A DNA stretch of 64,000 nt from Pseudosporangium ferrugineum (GCF_003002065.1 NZ_PVZG01000007.1:124001-188000), one strand, 5' to 3'. Shown: positions 38,430-47,433, numbered from the stretch's first letter. Numbers and translations: made by a program. Notes: generated by a model not told the origin, from the letters alone.

Positions 38430-39682
38430 AGATCGCTGTCGTCGGCGGTGGCTCGACGTACACGCCGGAGCTGGTGGACGGGTTCGCCCGGCTCGGCACG
38501 ATGGTGTCCGAGCTGGTCCTGATCGACCCCGCCGCGGACCGGCTGGGGGTGGTCGGCGCCCTCTCCGCGCGCATCTTCCGGCACCACGGCCACCCGGGGA
38601 AGGTCACCTGGACCACCGACCTGGACGCCGGCGTCACCGACGCCGACGCCGCGGTGATCCAGCTGCGGGTCGGCGGCCAGGCCGCCCGGATCAGCGACGA
38701 GACCTTCCCGCTGGACTGCGGCTGCGTCGGCCAGGAGACCACCGGGGCGGGCGGGCTGGCGAAGGCCCTGCGTACGGTCCCGGTCGTGCTCGACGTCGCG
38801 GAGCGCATCCGTACGCGGGCCAGACCCGGCGCGTGGATCGTGGACTTCACCAACCCGGTCGGCATCGTGACCCGCGCGTTGCTGGACGCCGGGCACCGCG
38901 CCGTCGGCCTGTGCAACGTGGCCATCGGCTTCCAGCGCCGGTTCGCCGCGCTGCTCGGCGTCGACCCGGCGGCCGTCGTCCTCGACCACGTCGGCCTCAA
39001 CCACCTGACCTGGGAGCGCGCCGCCTATGTGGATGGTGTCGACCGGCTGCCGTCCCTGCTGCACGACCACCTCCCGGCGCTGGCCGAGGACGTGGATCTC
39101 GACCCCGGGGTGCTGACCGCGCTCGGGAACGTGCCCTCCTACTACCTGAGCTACTTCTACGCGCACGACCGGCACGTCCGGGCCGCCGCCGGGGCACCCA
39201 CCCGCGGCGAACGGGTCGCCGAGCTCGAGGCGACCCTCCTCGAGATGTACCGCGACCCGGCACTGACCGAGAAGCCGGCGCTGCTCGGCGAGCGGGGCGG
39301 CGCGTACTACTCCGAGGCGGCGGTCGGCCTGATCGCCGCCCTGCATGGCCACGACCCGGACGGCGTCCACTCCGTGAACCTCCGCAACGACGGCACCCTG
39401 CCGTTCCTCCCCGACGAGGCCGTCATCGAGCTCTCCGCCCGGGCCTCCCAGGCGGGCCCGGCGCCGTTGCCGGTCACCCCGCTCGCGCCCGACCTGGCCG
39501 GACTGGTCGCGCACGTCTCCGGGTACGAGGAACTGGCGCTCGACGCCGCCCTGCGCGGAGGCCGCCACCGGGTCTACCGCGCGCTGCTCGCCCACCCCCT
39601 GATCGGCCAGCACGAGTACGCCGACACGCTCACCGACAAGCTGATCGCCGCGGGTGCCCAGCACCTGGCCTGGGCCCGATGA
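38426..39682 (+). CDS. csnH: GH4-family glycosidase (6-phospho-beta-glucosidase-like)
   Basis: A 418-residue NAD- and Mn-dependent glycosidase. The Rossmann motif VVGGGSTYTPELV opens the protein. Metal-site segments are GQETTGAGG, DFTNPVGIVTRAL, GLCNVAIGFQRRF (Cys ligand) and LDHVGLNHLTW (His ligand). The family hydrolyses 6-phospho or free beta-glycosides by an oxidation-elimination route. In this operon its substrate is probably imported glucosamine dimers or oligomers, free or phosphorylated. It overlaps both neighbours by 4 bp. Confidence 0.9.
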   Translation: MKIAVVGGGSTYTPELVDGFARLGTMVSELVLIDPAADRLGVVGALSARIFRHHGHPGKVTWTTDLDAGVTDADAAVIQLRVGGQAARISDETFPLDCGCVGQETTGAGGLAKALRTVPVVLDVAERIRTRARPGAWIVDFTNPVGIVTRALLDAGHRAVGLCNVAIGFQRRFAALLGVDPAAVVLDHVGLNHLTWERAAYVDGVDRLPSLLHDHLPALAEDVDLDPGVLTALGNVPSYYLSYFYAHDRHVRAAAGAPTRGERVAELEATLLEMYRDPALTEKPALLGERGGAYYSEAAVGLIAALHGHDPDGVHSVNLRNDGTLPFLPDEAVIELSARASQAGPAPLPVTPLAPDLAGLVAHVSGYEELALDAALRGGRHRVYRALLAHPLIGQHEYADTLTDKLIAAGAQHLAWAR

Positions 39683-40788
39683 CGGCGCTCTACCTGGCCG
39701 TGGACGGCGGCAACTCCAAGACCGACGTCGTCCTCGGCACGGCGGACGGCGAGGTGCTCGGCTTCGTCCGCGGCCCCACCAGTTCCCCGCACACCCTCGG
39801 CCTCCCCGGCACCCTCCGAGTGCTGGACGCCCTGATCACCGCCGTACGCGCGGAAGCCGGCCTCCCCGCCGCGACCCCCGTCGACCTGGCCGCGGTCTAC
39901 CTGGCCGGGGCGGACCTGCCCATCGAGGTGGAACGCCTGCACGCGGCCATCTCGGCGCGCGCCTGGACCCGGGCGACGGTGGTGGACAACGACTGCTTCG
40001 CGCTCCTGCGCGCCGGCACCTCCCTGCCCGACGCGGTCGCCGTGGTGTGCGGCGCCGGCAACAACTGCGTGGGCCGGGCCGCGGACGGCCGCACGGCCCG
40101 CTTCGTGGCCCTCGGCCCGGTCTCCGGCGACTGGGGCGGCGGCCACGACCTGGCCGACCACACGCTGCGCCTGGCCGCCCGGGGCGAGGACGGCCGGGGC
40201 GCCCCGACGGCCCTCTCCGCCGCGGTCGCCGCCCACTTCGGCAAGGCCGCCGTGGAGGAGGTCAGCATCGCCCTGCACCTCGGCGAGATCGACCTCACCC
40301 GGGTACGCGAACTCACCCCGCTCCTCTTCGCCGCCGCGGCCGGGGGCGACGTCGTAGCCGACAACCTCGTACGCCGCCAGGCCGACGAGATCCTGGGCCA
40401 GCACCGGGTGGCGGCGGGCCGGCTCGGCCTCCTCGACGCCCGGCACGCCCTGGTGCTGGGCGGCGGGGTGCTGCACGCCCGCCACCCGGTGCTGCACGAC
40501 CGGGTGGTGGCGGGGGCGCGCGCCCAGGCGCCCGCCGTCGAGATCAGCGTGCTGGACACACCGCCGGCGGTGGGCGCGGCCCTGCTCGCCCTGGAAGCCC
40601 TGACGCTTTCCGGCAGACTCCCTCCCGCGGCATCTGCTTCCGGCGCGCTCGCTCCCGGCGCGCTCGCTCCCGGCGCGCTCGCTCCCGGGGCGCTCGCTCC
40701 CGGGGTTGAGGCTCGGCTTCGTGCGGCTATGCGGGTGGCCACGCCCACGACCGCGGTCCCGGCCGTCGCTCTGGAGAACGCCGGCTGA
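39679..40788 (+). CDS. csnK: BadF/BadG-type ATPase, amino-sugar kinase
   Basis: A 369-residue member of the ASKHA fold family that includes N-acetylglucosamine and glucosamine kinases. The phosphate-binding loop DGGNSKTDVVLG is at residues 9-20, the second motif VVCGAGNNCVGRA and the sugar-site SGDWGGGHDLA follow, and LVLGGGVLHA completes the adenosine site. It probably phosphorylates glucosamine released by csnH. Its C-terminus is odd: four GALAP repeats from a 15-bp tandem array precede an unconserved-looking tail, suggesting recent slippage expansion beyond the functional domain. Confidence 0.87.
   Translation: MTALYLAVDGGNSKTDVVLGTADGEVLGFVRGPTSSPHTLGLPGTLRVLDALITAVRAEAGLPAATPVDLAAVYLAGADLPIEVERLHAAISARAWTRATVVDNDCFALLRAGTSLPDAVAVVCGAGNNCVGRAADGRTARFVALGPVSGDWGGGHDLADHTLRLAARGEDGRGAPTALSAAVAAHFGKAAVEEVSIALHLGEIDLTRVRELTPLLFAAAAGGDVVADNLVRRQADEILGQHRVAAGRLGLLDARHALVLGGGVLHARHPVLHDRVVAGARAQAPAVEISVLDTPPAVGAALLALEALTLSGRLPPAASASGALAPGALAPGALAPGALAPGVEARLRAAMRVATPTTAVPAVALENAG
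40642..40701 (+). repeat. 15-bp tandem repeat in the csnK 3' end
   Basis: Four units of GGCGCGCTCGCTCCC starting at 40642, 40657, 40672 and 40687 (the last with one change) encode GALAP repeats. The period keeps the reading frame. Confidence 0.9.
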
Positions 40789-40846
40789 CGTCCGCCGCCC
40801 GGCCGCCCGGCCGCCCGGCTGCCCGGCTGCCCGGCCGCCCGGGTGG

Positions 40847-41950
40847 TCAGGGGCGCTGGGTCAGGGCCACGAGCTCGGCGATCGCGGCGATCACCATGGC
40901 CGCGATCAGCGGGACCAGGCCGCCGACCACCGCGTACAGGACCAGCAGCACCGGGGCGATCCCCGCGGCACAGGCGGCGAACGTCAGCCTCGGGAAACTC
41001 GCCCGCGCCCGCCGCAGCACCGCGCCCAGCGGTTCGGGCCGGATCTGCCGGGACAGCCATCCGGTCACGCCGGCCAGGATGACCACGCCGATGACGCCCG
41101 CCCACATGCGCGCGACCCCGGGGCTGGCCAGCGTCATCACCGCGCTCAGCACCGCCGCGACGATCACGCCGTTGGCACCCAGCAGGACCGCGTGCCGGAT
41201 CGCGTCGACGATGAGGCCCGCGCGGTCCAGCACCGGCCCGGCGGGGCGGCTGACCTCCACCACGGGCGACGTCACGGGCGGTGGCTGTGCGGGGTCCGGC
41301 ACCGGCGGCAGCGTCGCCTCGTCGGCCAGGGTTTCCAGGGCGGCTGCCCAGCGGCGGCGTTCCAGGCGTACCACGCCGACGTCGCGCTGGGCGTCGCCGA
41401 TCGCCGGGTCGAGGTCGAGCGCCTCGCCGTAGCCCCGCTGCGCCAGGTCGAACAGGCGCAGCCGCGCGGCGACGACGGCCAGCACCAGGTGTGCCTCGGC
41501 GTCCCGCGGAGCCAGCCGCACCCCGTTCCACGCGGCGTTCAGCGCCTCCTGCCCGTTGCGCGACTCGCTGAGCAGGGCCGCCCCCGTACGCTGCGCGAAC
41601 GCGTGCTCCGGCCACCGGGTGAGGATGTCGGCCGCGACCTGGGCCGCCTCGCCGTACCTCCGGTCGTCGGTGAGCGCCATGGCCCGCACCACCAGCGGCT
41701 CCAGGGCCTCCGGCGCGGCGGCGGCGGCGCGGTCCGCAGCCTCCAACGCCGCCACGGCCTGCCCCGCCGCGACATGCAACCGGGCGAGCGTGGTCAGCAG
41801 CCCGGAATCGCCGGGCGCGGCGCCGAGCCCGGCCGCGATCTCCCCGGCGGCCTCGTCCAGGCGCCCCAGATCGGCGAGCAGGAGGGCCCGCTGCCGGTAC
41901 TCCTCGGGGGTCGTCTCGGGCTCGGACTGTGAGGTGGGCTCGCTCGACAC
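40847..41950 (-). CDS. TPR-repeat protein with C-terminal membrane domain
   Basis: A 367-residue protein. About residues 15-200 are tetratricopeptide repeats (YRQRALLLADLGRLDEAAGEIAAGL, LLTTLARLHVAAGQAVAALEAADRA, and AQRGYGEALDLDPAIGDAQ). After a Pro-rich hinge come four hydrophobic helices (about 245-360). It is probably a protein-interaction scaffold on the inner membrane. GTG 41950 (VSSEPTSQ) is preferred to a GTG at 41983 because of a GGTGG sequence upstream; this is uncertain. Convergent with csnK across a run of CCGCCCGG repeats. Confidence 0.78.
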   Translation of the reverse strand: MSSEPTSQSEPETTPEEYRQRALLLADLGRLDEAAGEIAAGLGAAPGDSGLLTTLARLHVAAGQAVAALEAADRAAAAAPEALEPLVVRAMALTDDRRYGEAAQVAADILTRWPEHAFAQRTGAALLSESRNGQEALNAAWNGVRLAPRDAEAHLVLAVVAARLRLFDLAQRGYGEALDLDPAIGDAQRDVGVVRLERRRWAAALETLADEATLPPVPDPAQPPPVTSPVVEVSRPAGPVLDRAGLIVDAIRHAVLLGANGVIVAAVLSAVMTLASPGVARMWAGVIGVVILAGVTGWLSRQIRPEPLGAVLRRARASFPRLTFAACAAGIAPVLLVLYAVVGGLVPLIAAMVIAAIAELVALTQRP

Positions 41951-42012
41951 CCACCGAGCGTAGGTCTTCTCCCCCGAGATCACCGCGCGCGGGGGTGCAG
42001 CGGACCCCGGTG

Positions 42013-42492
42013 TTACTTCGGCGGCGAGGCGTGCAGGAGGGCGGTGGCGATGGCCGCGAGACCTTCGCCGCGGCCGGTCAGGCCGAGGCCGTCGGTGGTC
42101 GTACCGGAGATCGTGACCGGGGCGCCCACCGCCTCGGACAGGACCTTCTGGGCCTCGTCCCGGCGCTTTCCGATCTTGGGTTTGTTGCCGATGACCTGGA
42201 TCGCCACGTTGCCGATCCGGTAGCCGTGCTCACGCACCCGCCGCACGGTCTCGCTCAGCAGTTCGATGCCGGGGGCGCCGGCCCACCGCGGCTCCGAGGT
42301 GCCGAAGTTGCTGCCGAGGTCGCCGAGGCCGGCGGCGCTGAAAAGGGCGTCGCAGGCGGCGTGCGCGGCGACGTCGGCGTCCGAGTGCCCGGCCAGTCCC
42401 GGCTCGCCCGGCCACATCAGGCCCGCCACCCAGCACACCCGGGCGGGGTCGAAGGCGTGCACGTCCGTGCCGATGCCGATGCGCAGGTCCAC
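42013..42492 (-). CDS. ispF: 2-C-methyl-D-erythritol 2,4-cyclodiphosphate synthase
   Basis: A 159-residue enzyme of the MEP isoprenoid pathway. The zinc-binding GIGTDVHAF (Asp, His) and the [16 protein letters not shown] motif (third His) are intact, as are the C-terminal [17 protein letters not shown] segment. It acts two steps after IspD. GTG start at 42492, 4 bp after the ispD stop, so they form one operon. It feeds isoprenyl donors, which the UbiA enzyme at 49.4 kb would use. Confidence 0.96.
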   Translation of the reverse strand: MDLRIGIGTDVHAFDPARVCWVAGLMWPGEPGLAGHSDADVAAHAACDALFSAAGLGDLGSNFGTSEPRWAGAPGIELLSETVRRVREHGYRIGNVAIQVIGNKPKIGKRRDEAQKVLSEAVGAPVTISGTTTDGLGLTGRGEGLAAIATALLHASPPK

Positions 42493-42496
42493 GGCG

Positions 42497-43189
42497 TCAG
42501 GCTACGCGGAGCAGCGCCTCGGCGATCACCAGGTCCAGCGGCCGGGTGATCTTCAAGGCCAGATCCGATCCGGGTACGCAGGTGACCGGCGTCCCCGACT
42601 TCTCGACCATCCCGGCGTCGTCGGTGTGGCTGTCCAGCCCGGCCCGGTGCGCGGCGGCGAGCACGTCGTGCCGGAATCCCTGCGGCGTCTGCACGCTGCG
42701 CAGGACCGAGCGGTCGACCGTACCCAGAACGACCTCGCCGGGACCGACTTCCTTGATGGTGTCGACGACCGGGAGCACCGGGATCACCGCGGGCTGCCCG
42801 CCGCGCACAGCCGCCGCCACGGACTCGAAGAGCTCGGGAGGGGTGAGCGCCCGGGCCGCATCATGCACCAGAACGATCTCCACACCGGCCGGTACGGCCG
42901 CGAGCATCGCCGCGACCGAATCCTGCCGTTCCGCCCCGCCGGCCACGACCACGACCGGGGCGACCGGCTCCAGCAGGGCGCGAACGGCGTCGACCTCGGC
43001 GGCGGGCGCGGCCACGACGATCATGCGCACCGAAGGGGCGGCGGCGACGCGGCGGACCGCGTGGACGAGAAGGGGTTCGCCGGCGAGGAGGCGAAGCGCC
43101 TTGGGCGCACCCGGCCCCAGCCGTACGCCGGAGCCCGCAGCCGGAACGAGGACCGCGACGTCACCGCGAGCATTGAGCTGCGCGGTCAC
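42497..43189 (-). CDS. ispD: 2-C-methyl-D-erythritol 4-phosphate cytidylyltransferase
   Basis: A 230-residue nucleotidyltransferase of the MEP pathway. The CTP-binding loop [20 protein letters not shown], the [13 protein letters not shown] segment, the [10 protein letters not shown] motif and [12 protein letters not shown] are all present. GTG start at 43189. It lies 47 bp downstream of carD in the usual actinobacterial carD-ispD-ispF order. Confidence 0.96.
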   Translation of the reverse strand: MTAQLNARGDVAVLVPAAGSGVRLGPGAPKALRLLAGEPLLVHAVRRVAAAPSVRMIVVAAPAAEVDAVRALLEPVAPVVVVAGGAERQDSVAAMLAAVPAGVEIVLVHDAARALTPPELFESVAAAVRGGQPAVIPVLPVVDTIKEVGPGEVVLGTVDRSVLRSVQTPQGFRHDVLAAAHRAGLDSHTDDAGMVEKSGTPVTCVPGSDLALKITRPLDLVIAEALLRVA

Positions 43190-43236
43190 GTCGCGGTCCT
43201 CTGTCCGACAGATGGTGCTGAGAGGTGGTGGGAACG

Positions 43237-43722
43237 TCAGGCCTCGGTGAGCACCTTGTCGAGGAGAACTTCCGCCTCGTCCTTGGTGCTCTTCTCGGCG
43301 AGGGCCACCTCGCCGACGAGGATGTCGCGGGCCTTGGCGAGCATGCGCTTCTCCCCGGCCGAGAGACCACGCTCGCGCTCGCGACGCCAGAGGTCACGAA
43401 CAACTTCGGCGACCTTGAGCGGGTTGCCGGAGGCGAGCTTCTCGAGATTGGCCTTGTAACGCCGCGACCAGTTGGTTGGCTCCTCGGTGTGCGGTGCGCG
43501 GAGGACGTCGAAGACCTTGCCCAGGCCCTCTTCGCCGACCACTTCGCGCACGCCGACGATCTCGGCGTTCTCAGCGGGCACGCGGACCGTCAGGTCGCCC
43601 TGAGCGACCCGCAGGACGAGGTACTGCTTCTCCACGCCCTTGATAGTTCTAGTCTCGATTGCCTCGATGAGTGCGGCCCCGTGGTGGGGGTAAACAACGG
43701 TCTCGCCGACACTGAAAACCAT
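43237..43722 (-). CDS. carD: CarD-family RNA polymerase-binding regulator
   Basis: A 161-residue essential actinobacterial transcription factor. N-terminal RNAP-interaction domain starts [22 protein letters not shown]; the basic helical C-terminal domain binds DNA next to the -10 element ([31 protein letters not shown], with the conserved Trp). It stabilises open complexes at rRNA and housekeeping promoters. It leads the carD-ispD-ispF operon. Confidence 0.95.
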   Translation of the reverse strand: MVFSVGETVVYPHHGAALIEAIETRTIKGVEKQYLVLRVAQGDLTVRVPAENAEIVGVREVVGEEGLGKVFDVLRAPHTEEPTNWSRRYKANLEKLASGNPLKVAEVVRDLWRRERERGLSAGEKRMLAKARDILVGEVALAEKSTKDEAEVLLDKVLTEA

Positions 43723-44056
43723 AGGTTCGAAACCCCTTTCGCTGTGTCTAGGGTAACACGCTCAGGCAGCGATGTCCCACCCTGGCCGTGACTGTTAGTG
43801 CAGCTCAGGAGGCCTGTGAGGCGTCTTTCTCCCGCTTGACATGCGAGCAAAGAACTGCCTCAGTGACGGAGGGTGATGAAACCGTGACCACTGGACCCAG
43901 CGAGTCGGGAATGCCGGACCTGATGCTTTTGTGAGGTCAAGCTTATCGCTAGCGACCCGCGCGCCGCGACACTGGCGGTGCAGGGCCCGGGTGGGGGAGG
44001 CTGGGTGCACGGTCCCCGCAGCACGTGAGACTCTGCGGCAGAGGGGAGGGTTGACC
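43723..44056. other. Gene-free region between divergent carD and a membrane protein gene
   Basis: This 334-bp stretch holds the carD leader and, on the other side, the upstream region of the gene at 44057. Close to carD a possible minus-strand promoter is seen: GGGACA (complement of 43773-43778), 17-bp spacer, TACCCT (complement of 43750-43755). The rest has no credible ORF. A TTGACA at about 43838 is not followed by a matched -10. Confidence 0.4.
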
Positions 44057-44827
44057 ATGGGCAGTTTGAGCGACAACGGCGGCGGCTGGCCGGGCGACGG
44101 CGGCTCCCCCGACGGTCTGCCGGACCTCCCCGAGGAGTGGGGCGTCATCGTCGTCCCGGACGACCTCTCCGAGCTGTCCGACGAGGTCACGGCCATCCGC
44201 GCCGAGCTGCGCCGGTCCTTGCGACCCACCCGCTGGGAGCGGTTCGCGGACCGGCCCACCATGCGCATCCTGCGCCGCCTCGGCTCCGCGGGCCTCCGCG
44301 CCCCGGTGCTCATCATCTCGATGGCGATCCTGGTGACGATCGCCAGCCTGTTCGCCTCCACCTGGCCCGGACCGTCCCGCTCGCCGGCCACCCAGCGCAC
44401 CGCCAACACCACGGACGAGGGACCGGGCCTGCTCCCGGCACTCGAACTGATCGGTACGGAGGGGCAGACTGTCGCGCTCCGCGGGCAACTACCGGCCGTG
44501 GTCCTGCTCACGGACCGTTGCGACTGCGATCGCCTCGTGGCGCAGACGACAGCCGCGGTCCGCCCCGAGATCGCCGTAGTGACGGTCGTCTCGGGTCCGG
44601 CCTCGGCGACAACTCTGGCCCCACCCACCAGCACCACCCCACAGGCACAGGGCAAGACCGTCCACGCCCTCCGCGACCCCACCGACGAACTCCGCTCCAC
44701 CATGAACCTGGGCGCCCCCGACGGCACCGCGGCAGTCCTGCTGATCGCCCGCGACGGCAGAATCGTCCGCAAACTGCCGAGAACAGCCACAATCAGCGAC
44801 TTCCAACCCGACCTGGCCCGCCTCTGA
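44057..44827 (+). CDS. Single-pass membrane protein with thioredoxin-like extracytoplasmic domain
   Basis: A 256-residue protein with strong GGGGAGGG ribosome binding site. The cytoplasmic N-terminal part is acidic, then a basic stretch (LRRSLRPTRWERFADRP) and one transmembrane helix at about residues 91-112. The outer domain runs from LELIGTEGQTVALRG through VVLLTDRCDCDRLVAQ, which is placed where redoxins carry the CxxC motif but is CDC here, to GAPDGTAAVLLIARDGRIVRKLP, a typical thioredoxin-fold end. A redox or scaffold role is inferred. It is followed by the repeat-rich 1 kb. Confidence 0.75.
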   Translation: MGSLSDNGGGWPGDGGSPDGLPDLPEEWGVIVVPDDLSELSDEVTAIRAELRRSLRPTRWERFADRPTMRILRRLGSAGLRAPVLIISMAILVTIASLFASTWPGPSRSPATQRTANTTDEGPGLLPALELIGTEGQTVALRGQLPAVVLLTDRCDCDRLVAQTTAAVRPEIAVVTVVSGPASATTLAPPTSTTPQAQGKTVHALRDPTDELRSTMNLGAPDGTAAVLLIARDGRIVRKLPRTATISDFQPDLARL

Positions 44828-44970
44828 CAACCCCTACCCAGCCACCCACCCCCGAGCCCGCCGCCCAGCCACCCACCCCAGATCCCCCCACCCCAGATCC
44901 CGCCGCCCAGCCACCCGTGACGGCGCTGCGAAGCTGGTCGCGACAACGCCGCCCGGCCGACCACGCCGCC

Positions 44971-45087
44971 GCCCAGCGGGCCGCGCCGCCGCCAGCCGGC
45001 CGTGCTGCCGCCCAGCAAGCCGCGCCGCCGCCAGCCGGCCACGCCGCCGCCCAGCAAGCTGCGCCGCCGCCAGCCGACCGCGCCGCC
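44971..45087. repeat. 39-bp tandem repeat, three units
   Basis: Units start at 44971, 45010 and 45049, each beginning GCCCAGC and containing GCGCCGCCGCCAGCCG. Differences are mainly single bases. A partial unit follows at 45088 and a degenerate one precedes. Confidence 0.85.
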
Positions 45088-45220
45088 GCCCAGCCCGGTG
45101 CAACAACGCCGCCCAGCCGCCCGCGACAACGCCGCCCGGCCAGGCGCAAGAACGACGCCCGAGCCGGGCACGACAGCGCAAGCCAGCCGACCACGGCGAC
45201 CCCGAGCGACCAACCGCGGC

Positions 45221-45312
45221 GACCCCGGGCGGCCGGCCGCGGCGACCCCGGGCGGCCGGCCGCGGCGACCCCGGGCGGCCGGCCGCGGCGACCCCGGGCG
45301 GCCGGCCGCGGC
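45221..45312. repeat. 23-bp tandem repeat, four units
   Basis: Units start at 45221, 45244, 45267 and 45290 with core GACCCCGGGCGGCCGGCCGC. The next position (45313) begins a diverged copy. The period is not divisible by three. Confidence 0.88.
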
Positions 45313-45526
45313 GACGGCGGGCGACCGACCGCGACAGTGCCCGGCCAGCCGGTTGCGACGATGCCGGATCCACGGACGGCGACGACGCCCGGACCAGTGG
45401 GCGACGGCCGACCCGCGGATCGAGTCAACGCCTCCCGGCGTCGGTGGCGTCGGCGGCGTCGGCGACCTCGGCCAGTCCGGTGCCTGATCAGCGAGCGCGG
45501 CACCGCCGTCATCGCGGGCGGCGGGC

Positions 45527-45766
45527 GCTCTGGCCACGCGACCAGCCGACGCTCTGGCCACGCGACCAGCCGACGCTCTGGCCACGCGACCAGCCGACGC
45601 TCTGGCCACGCGACCAGCCGACGCTCTGGCCACGCGACCAGCCGACGCTCTGGCCACGCGACCAGCCGACGCTCTGGCCACGCGACCAGCCGACGCTCTG
45701 GCCACGCGACCAGCCGACGCTCTGGTCACGGGGGCGGCCGACGCTCTGGTCACGCGACCAGCTGGC
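45527..45766. repeat. 24-bp tandem repeat, ten units
   Basis: Eight identical units (starts 45527 to 45695) and two diverged units (45719, 45743). Each contains the imperfect palindrome CTGGCCACGCGACCAG. No spacers separate the units, so it is not a CRISPR array. Confidence 0.93.
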
Positions 45767-45828
45767 CTGGCAGCACCGGATCGGGCAACCGCGGCAGCGC
45801 GCCCGGGGCGGGCTTCGGCGGTGACCGG

Positions 45829-46287
45829 TCAGTAGGAGCGGACGCGGCTCAGGCGGTAGCGGAAGACCGACGTGCCCTCCGTCTCGGCGGAGACCACGAG
45901 GAAGAACGAGCTGGCCAGCGCGACCGACAGCGCCACCTTCTCCGGTCGTTCCGGCGCGCACGGCACCGCGCGGCCCGAGTCCTCCGGGGTCGTGCTGAGG
46001 CGTACGCGGATCTGGCCGGTGCCGAGGCAGGCCAGAGCGAGTTCGTAGGAGCCGCTGCGCACCGAGCCGCTGCGCTGCGTACGGTCGCCGGTGGAGAGCA
46101 CCATCGTTTCCGCCTGCGCCTGGGTCGGCACCTCCGGGAGCAGGAGTTCGACCGTGCGGCGGCCGGCGGCGATGCGGGGGTCCACGGCCGGGGGCGGCGC
46201 CGCTCGGACGTACCAGGCCGCGCCGGCGAGGGCGAGGACGGCGGTGAGGGCGTACAGCGTGATGCCTTGTGCCCGGTCCCGTGTCAC
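45829..46287 (-). CDS. Small exported or membrane-anchored protein, unknown
   Basis: A 152-residue protein starting at GTG 46287 behind AGGGTGG. One N-terminal hydrophobic helix (about residues 9-27) is followed by a soluble domain with two cysteines (LACLGTG and VPCAPE) that may pair. No family recognised. Its ordinary codon use contrasts with the repeat block next to it. Confidence 0.7.
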   Translation of the reverse strand: MTRDRAQGITLYALTAVLALAGAAWYVRAAPPPAVDPRIAAGRRTVELLLPEVPTQAQAETMVLSTGDRTQRSGSVRSGSYELALACLGTGQIRVRLSTTPEDSGRAVPCAPERPEKVALSVALASSFFLVVSAETEGTSVFRYRLSRVRSY

Positions 46288-46326
46288 GCGACCACCCTAG
46301 GGTGTCTTGCGGATCATGAGACGCCC

Positions 46327-47388
46327 TCACGCCCTTTCGAGGAGGACTCCGTAGAGGGTGAGGCCGGGACCGAAGGCGAGCATCACCACGCGCTGCGGGG
46401 GCTCGGGCCGGCGGCGCAGCTCCTCGAGCACCAGCAGGACGGTCGGGGACGAGCAGTTACCGTACGCCGAGAGCACCCCGCGCGACGCCGCCAGCTGATC
46501 GTCCGGGAGCTCGAGCCGCTCCTGCACCACGTCGAGGATCCTGGGGCCGCCGGGGTGGATCGCCCAGCCGTCCACGTCCACCACCGCCAGGCCGTTGCGG
46601 CTCAGCAGGTCGTCCACCAGGTCCCGTACGTGCACCGACAGCACGTCCGGGACCTGCGGCGACAGCCCCATGCGGAAGCCGAGGTCGGTGACGTCCCAGG
46701 TCATGTGGCCGGCCGTGGTGGTGTCCGTGAGGGCGGCGACGTCGCTCACCGCGTACCCGGAGGAGGTGCCCGGGGTGAGCACGACGGCGGCCGCGGCGTC
46801 CGAGAAGAGGGCGTGCGAGACGATCTGCTGGATGTCGGCGCGGGCGTCCGGCGGCTGGAGGTGCAGGCTGGTCAGCTCGGCGCAGAGCAGCAGCGCCGGG
46901 CGACCCCGGGCGGCCACGAAGTCCGCCACCGTGCCGAGGCCGGGCAGGGCCGCGTAACAGCCCATGTGCCCGACGAAGAGGCGCTGGAGCCGCGGCGACA
47001 TGCCCATGTCCCGGGCGAGCAGGATGTCGAGGCCCGGCGTGGCGTACCCGGTGCAGGAACAGACCGCCAGCAGGCCCAGCTCGTCGGCGGCGACGCCGGC
47101 GTCGGTGAGCGCGCGGCCGACCGCTTCCTTGCCCAGCGGCACCGCCTCCACCTGGTAGCGGCGCATGCGACGTTCGGTGGACCAGTCGGACACGTCCTCG
47201 AGCAGCGGGCTCACCGCCGCCTGCCGGGTGCGGACGCCGGCGTTGGCGAAGATCCGCTTGGCGAGGCCGCGCCGGCCGCCCGCCGCGTAGTGCCGGTCGA
47301 AGAAGCCTTCCCACAGATCGTCCTGGACCGCCGAGGGCGGCAACGCCACCCCTAGCCCCGCGACAGACGCCCGACCGATTGTCCGCAC
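46327..47388 (-). CDS. agqA: Type III polyketide synthase (alkylresorcinol-type)
   Basis: A 353-residue chalcone synthase-like enzyme that extends an acyl-CoA starter with malonyl-CoA and cyclises it. The catalytic triad is C144 (GHMGCYAALPG), H278 (GWAIHPGGPRIL) and N311 (YGNCSSPT); the GFGPG-like loop reads AFGPGLTLYG. Its neighbours (flavoprotein, methyltransferase, UbiA) match the set described for the agq cluster of Actinoplanes missouriensis, where AgqA makes alkylresorcinols from fatty acyl starters. The product here should be a prenylated, methylated phenolic lipid or hydroquinone, by inference. Confidence 0.88.
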   Translation of the reverse strand: MRTIGRASVAGLGVALPPSAVQDDLWEGFFDRHYAAGGRRGLAKRIFANAGVRTRQAAVSPLLEDVSDWSTERRMRRYQVEAVPLGKEAVGRALTDAGVAADELGLLAVCSCTGYATPGLDILLARDMGMSPRLQRLFVGHMGCYAALPGLGTVADFVAARGRPALLLCAELTSLHLQPPDARADIQQIVSHALFSDAAAAVVLTPGTSSGYAVSDVAALTDTTTAGHMTWDVTDLGFRMGLSPQVPDVLSVHVRDLVDDLLSRNGLAVVDVDGWAIHPGGPRILDVVQERLELPDDQLAASRGVLSAYGNCSSPTVLLVLEELRRRPEPPQRVVMLAFGPGLTLYGVLLERA

Positions 47389-47433
47389 TCGATGCCTCCC
47401 CAGGCCGACCCCCCTAATACCCGCTCAGGACGT

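Larger units (their letters stand above)
44828..45828. other. About 1 kb without a credible gene, made of tandem repeats
   Basis: The stretch contains three separate tandem arrays (39-bp, 23-bp and 24-bp periods, listed individually) joined by CCACCC/CCGCCC-rich low-complexity sequence. Several frames on both strands stay open through it, but that is a by-product of repeats lacking stop triplets: the translated sequences are pure repeats in every frame, no frame has a start with a ribosome binding site, and the 23-bp array shifts frame at every unit. Confidence 0.7.

Noticed and set aside
43837..43870. Promoter from the TTGACA near 43838
   Set aside because: No acceptable -10 hexamer lies 16-18 bp downstream.
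45527..45766. CRISPR array
   Set aside because: Units are directly adjacent with no unique spacers and no cas genes are present.
43795..47355. Very long open frames on both strands across the repeat block
   Set aside because: They are kept open by tandem repeats lacking stops, overlap well-supported genes (44057-44827, 45829-46287, 46327-47388), and have no supported starts.
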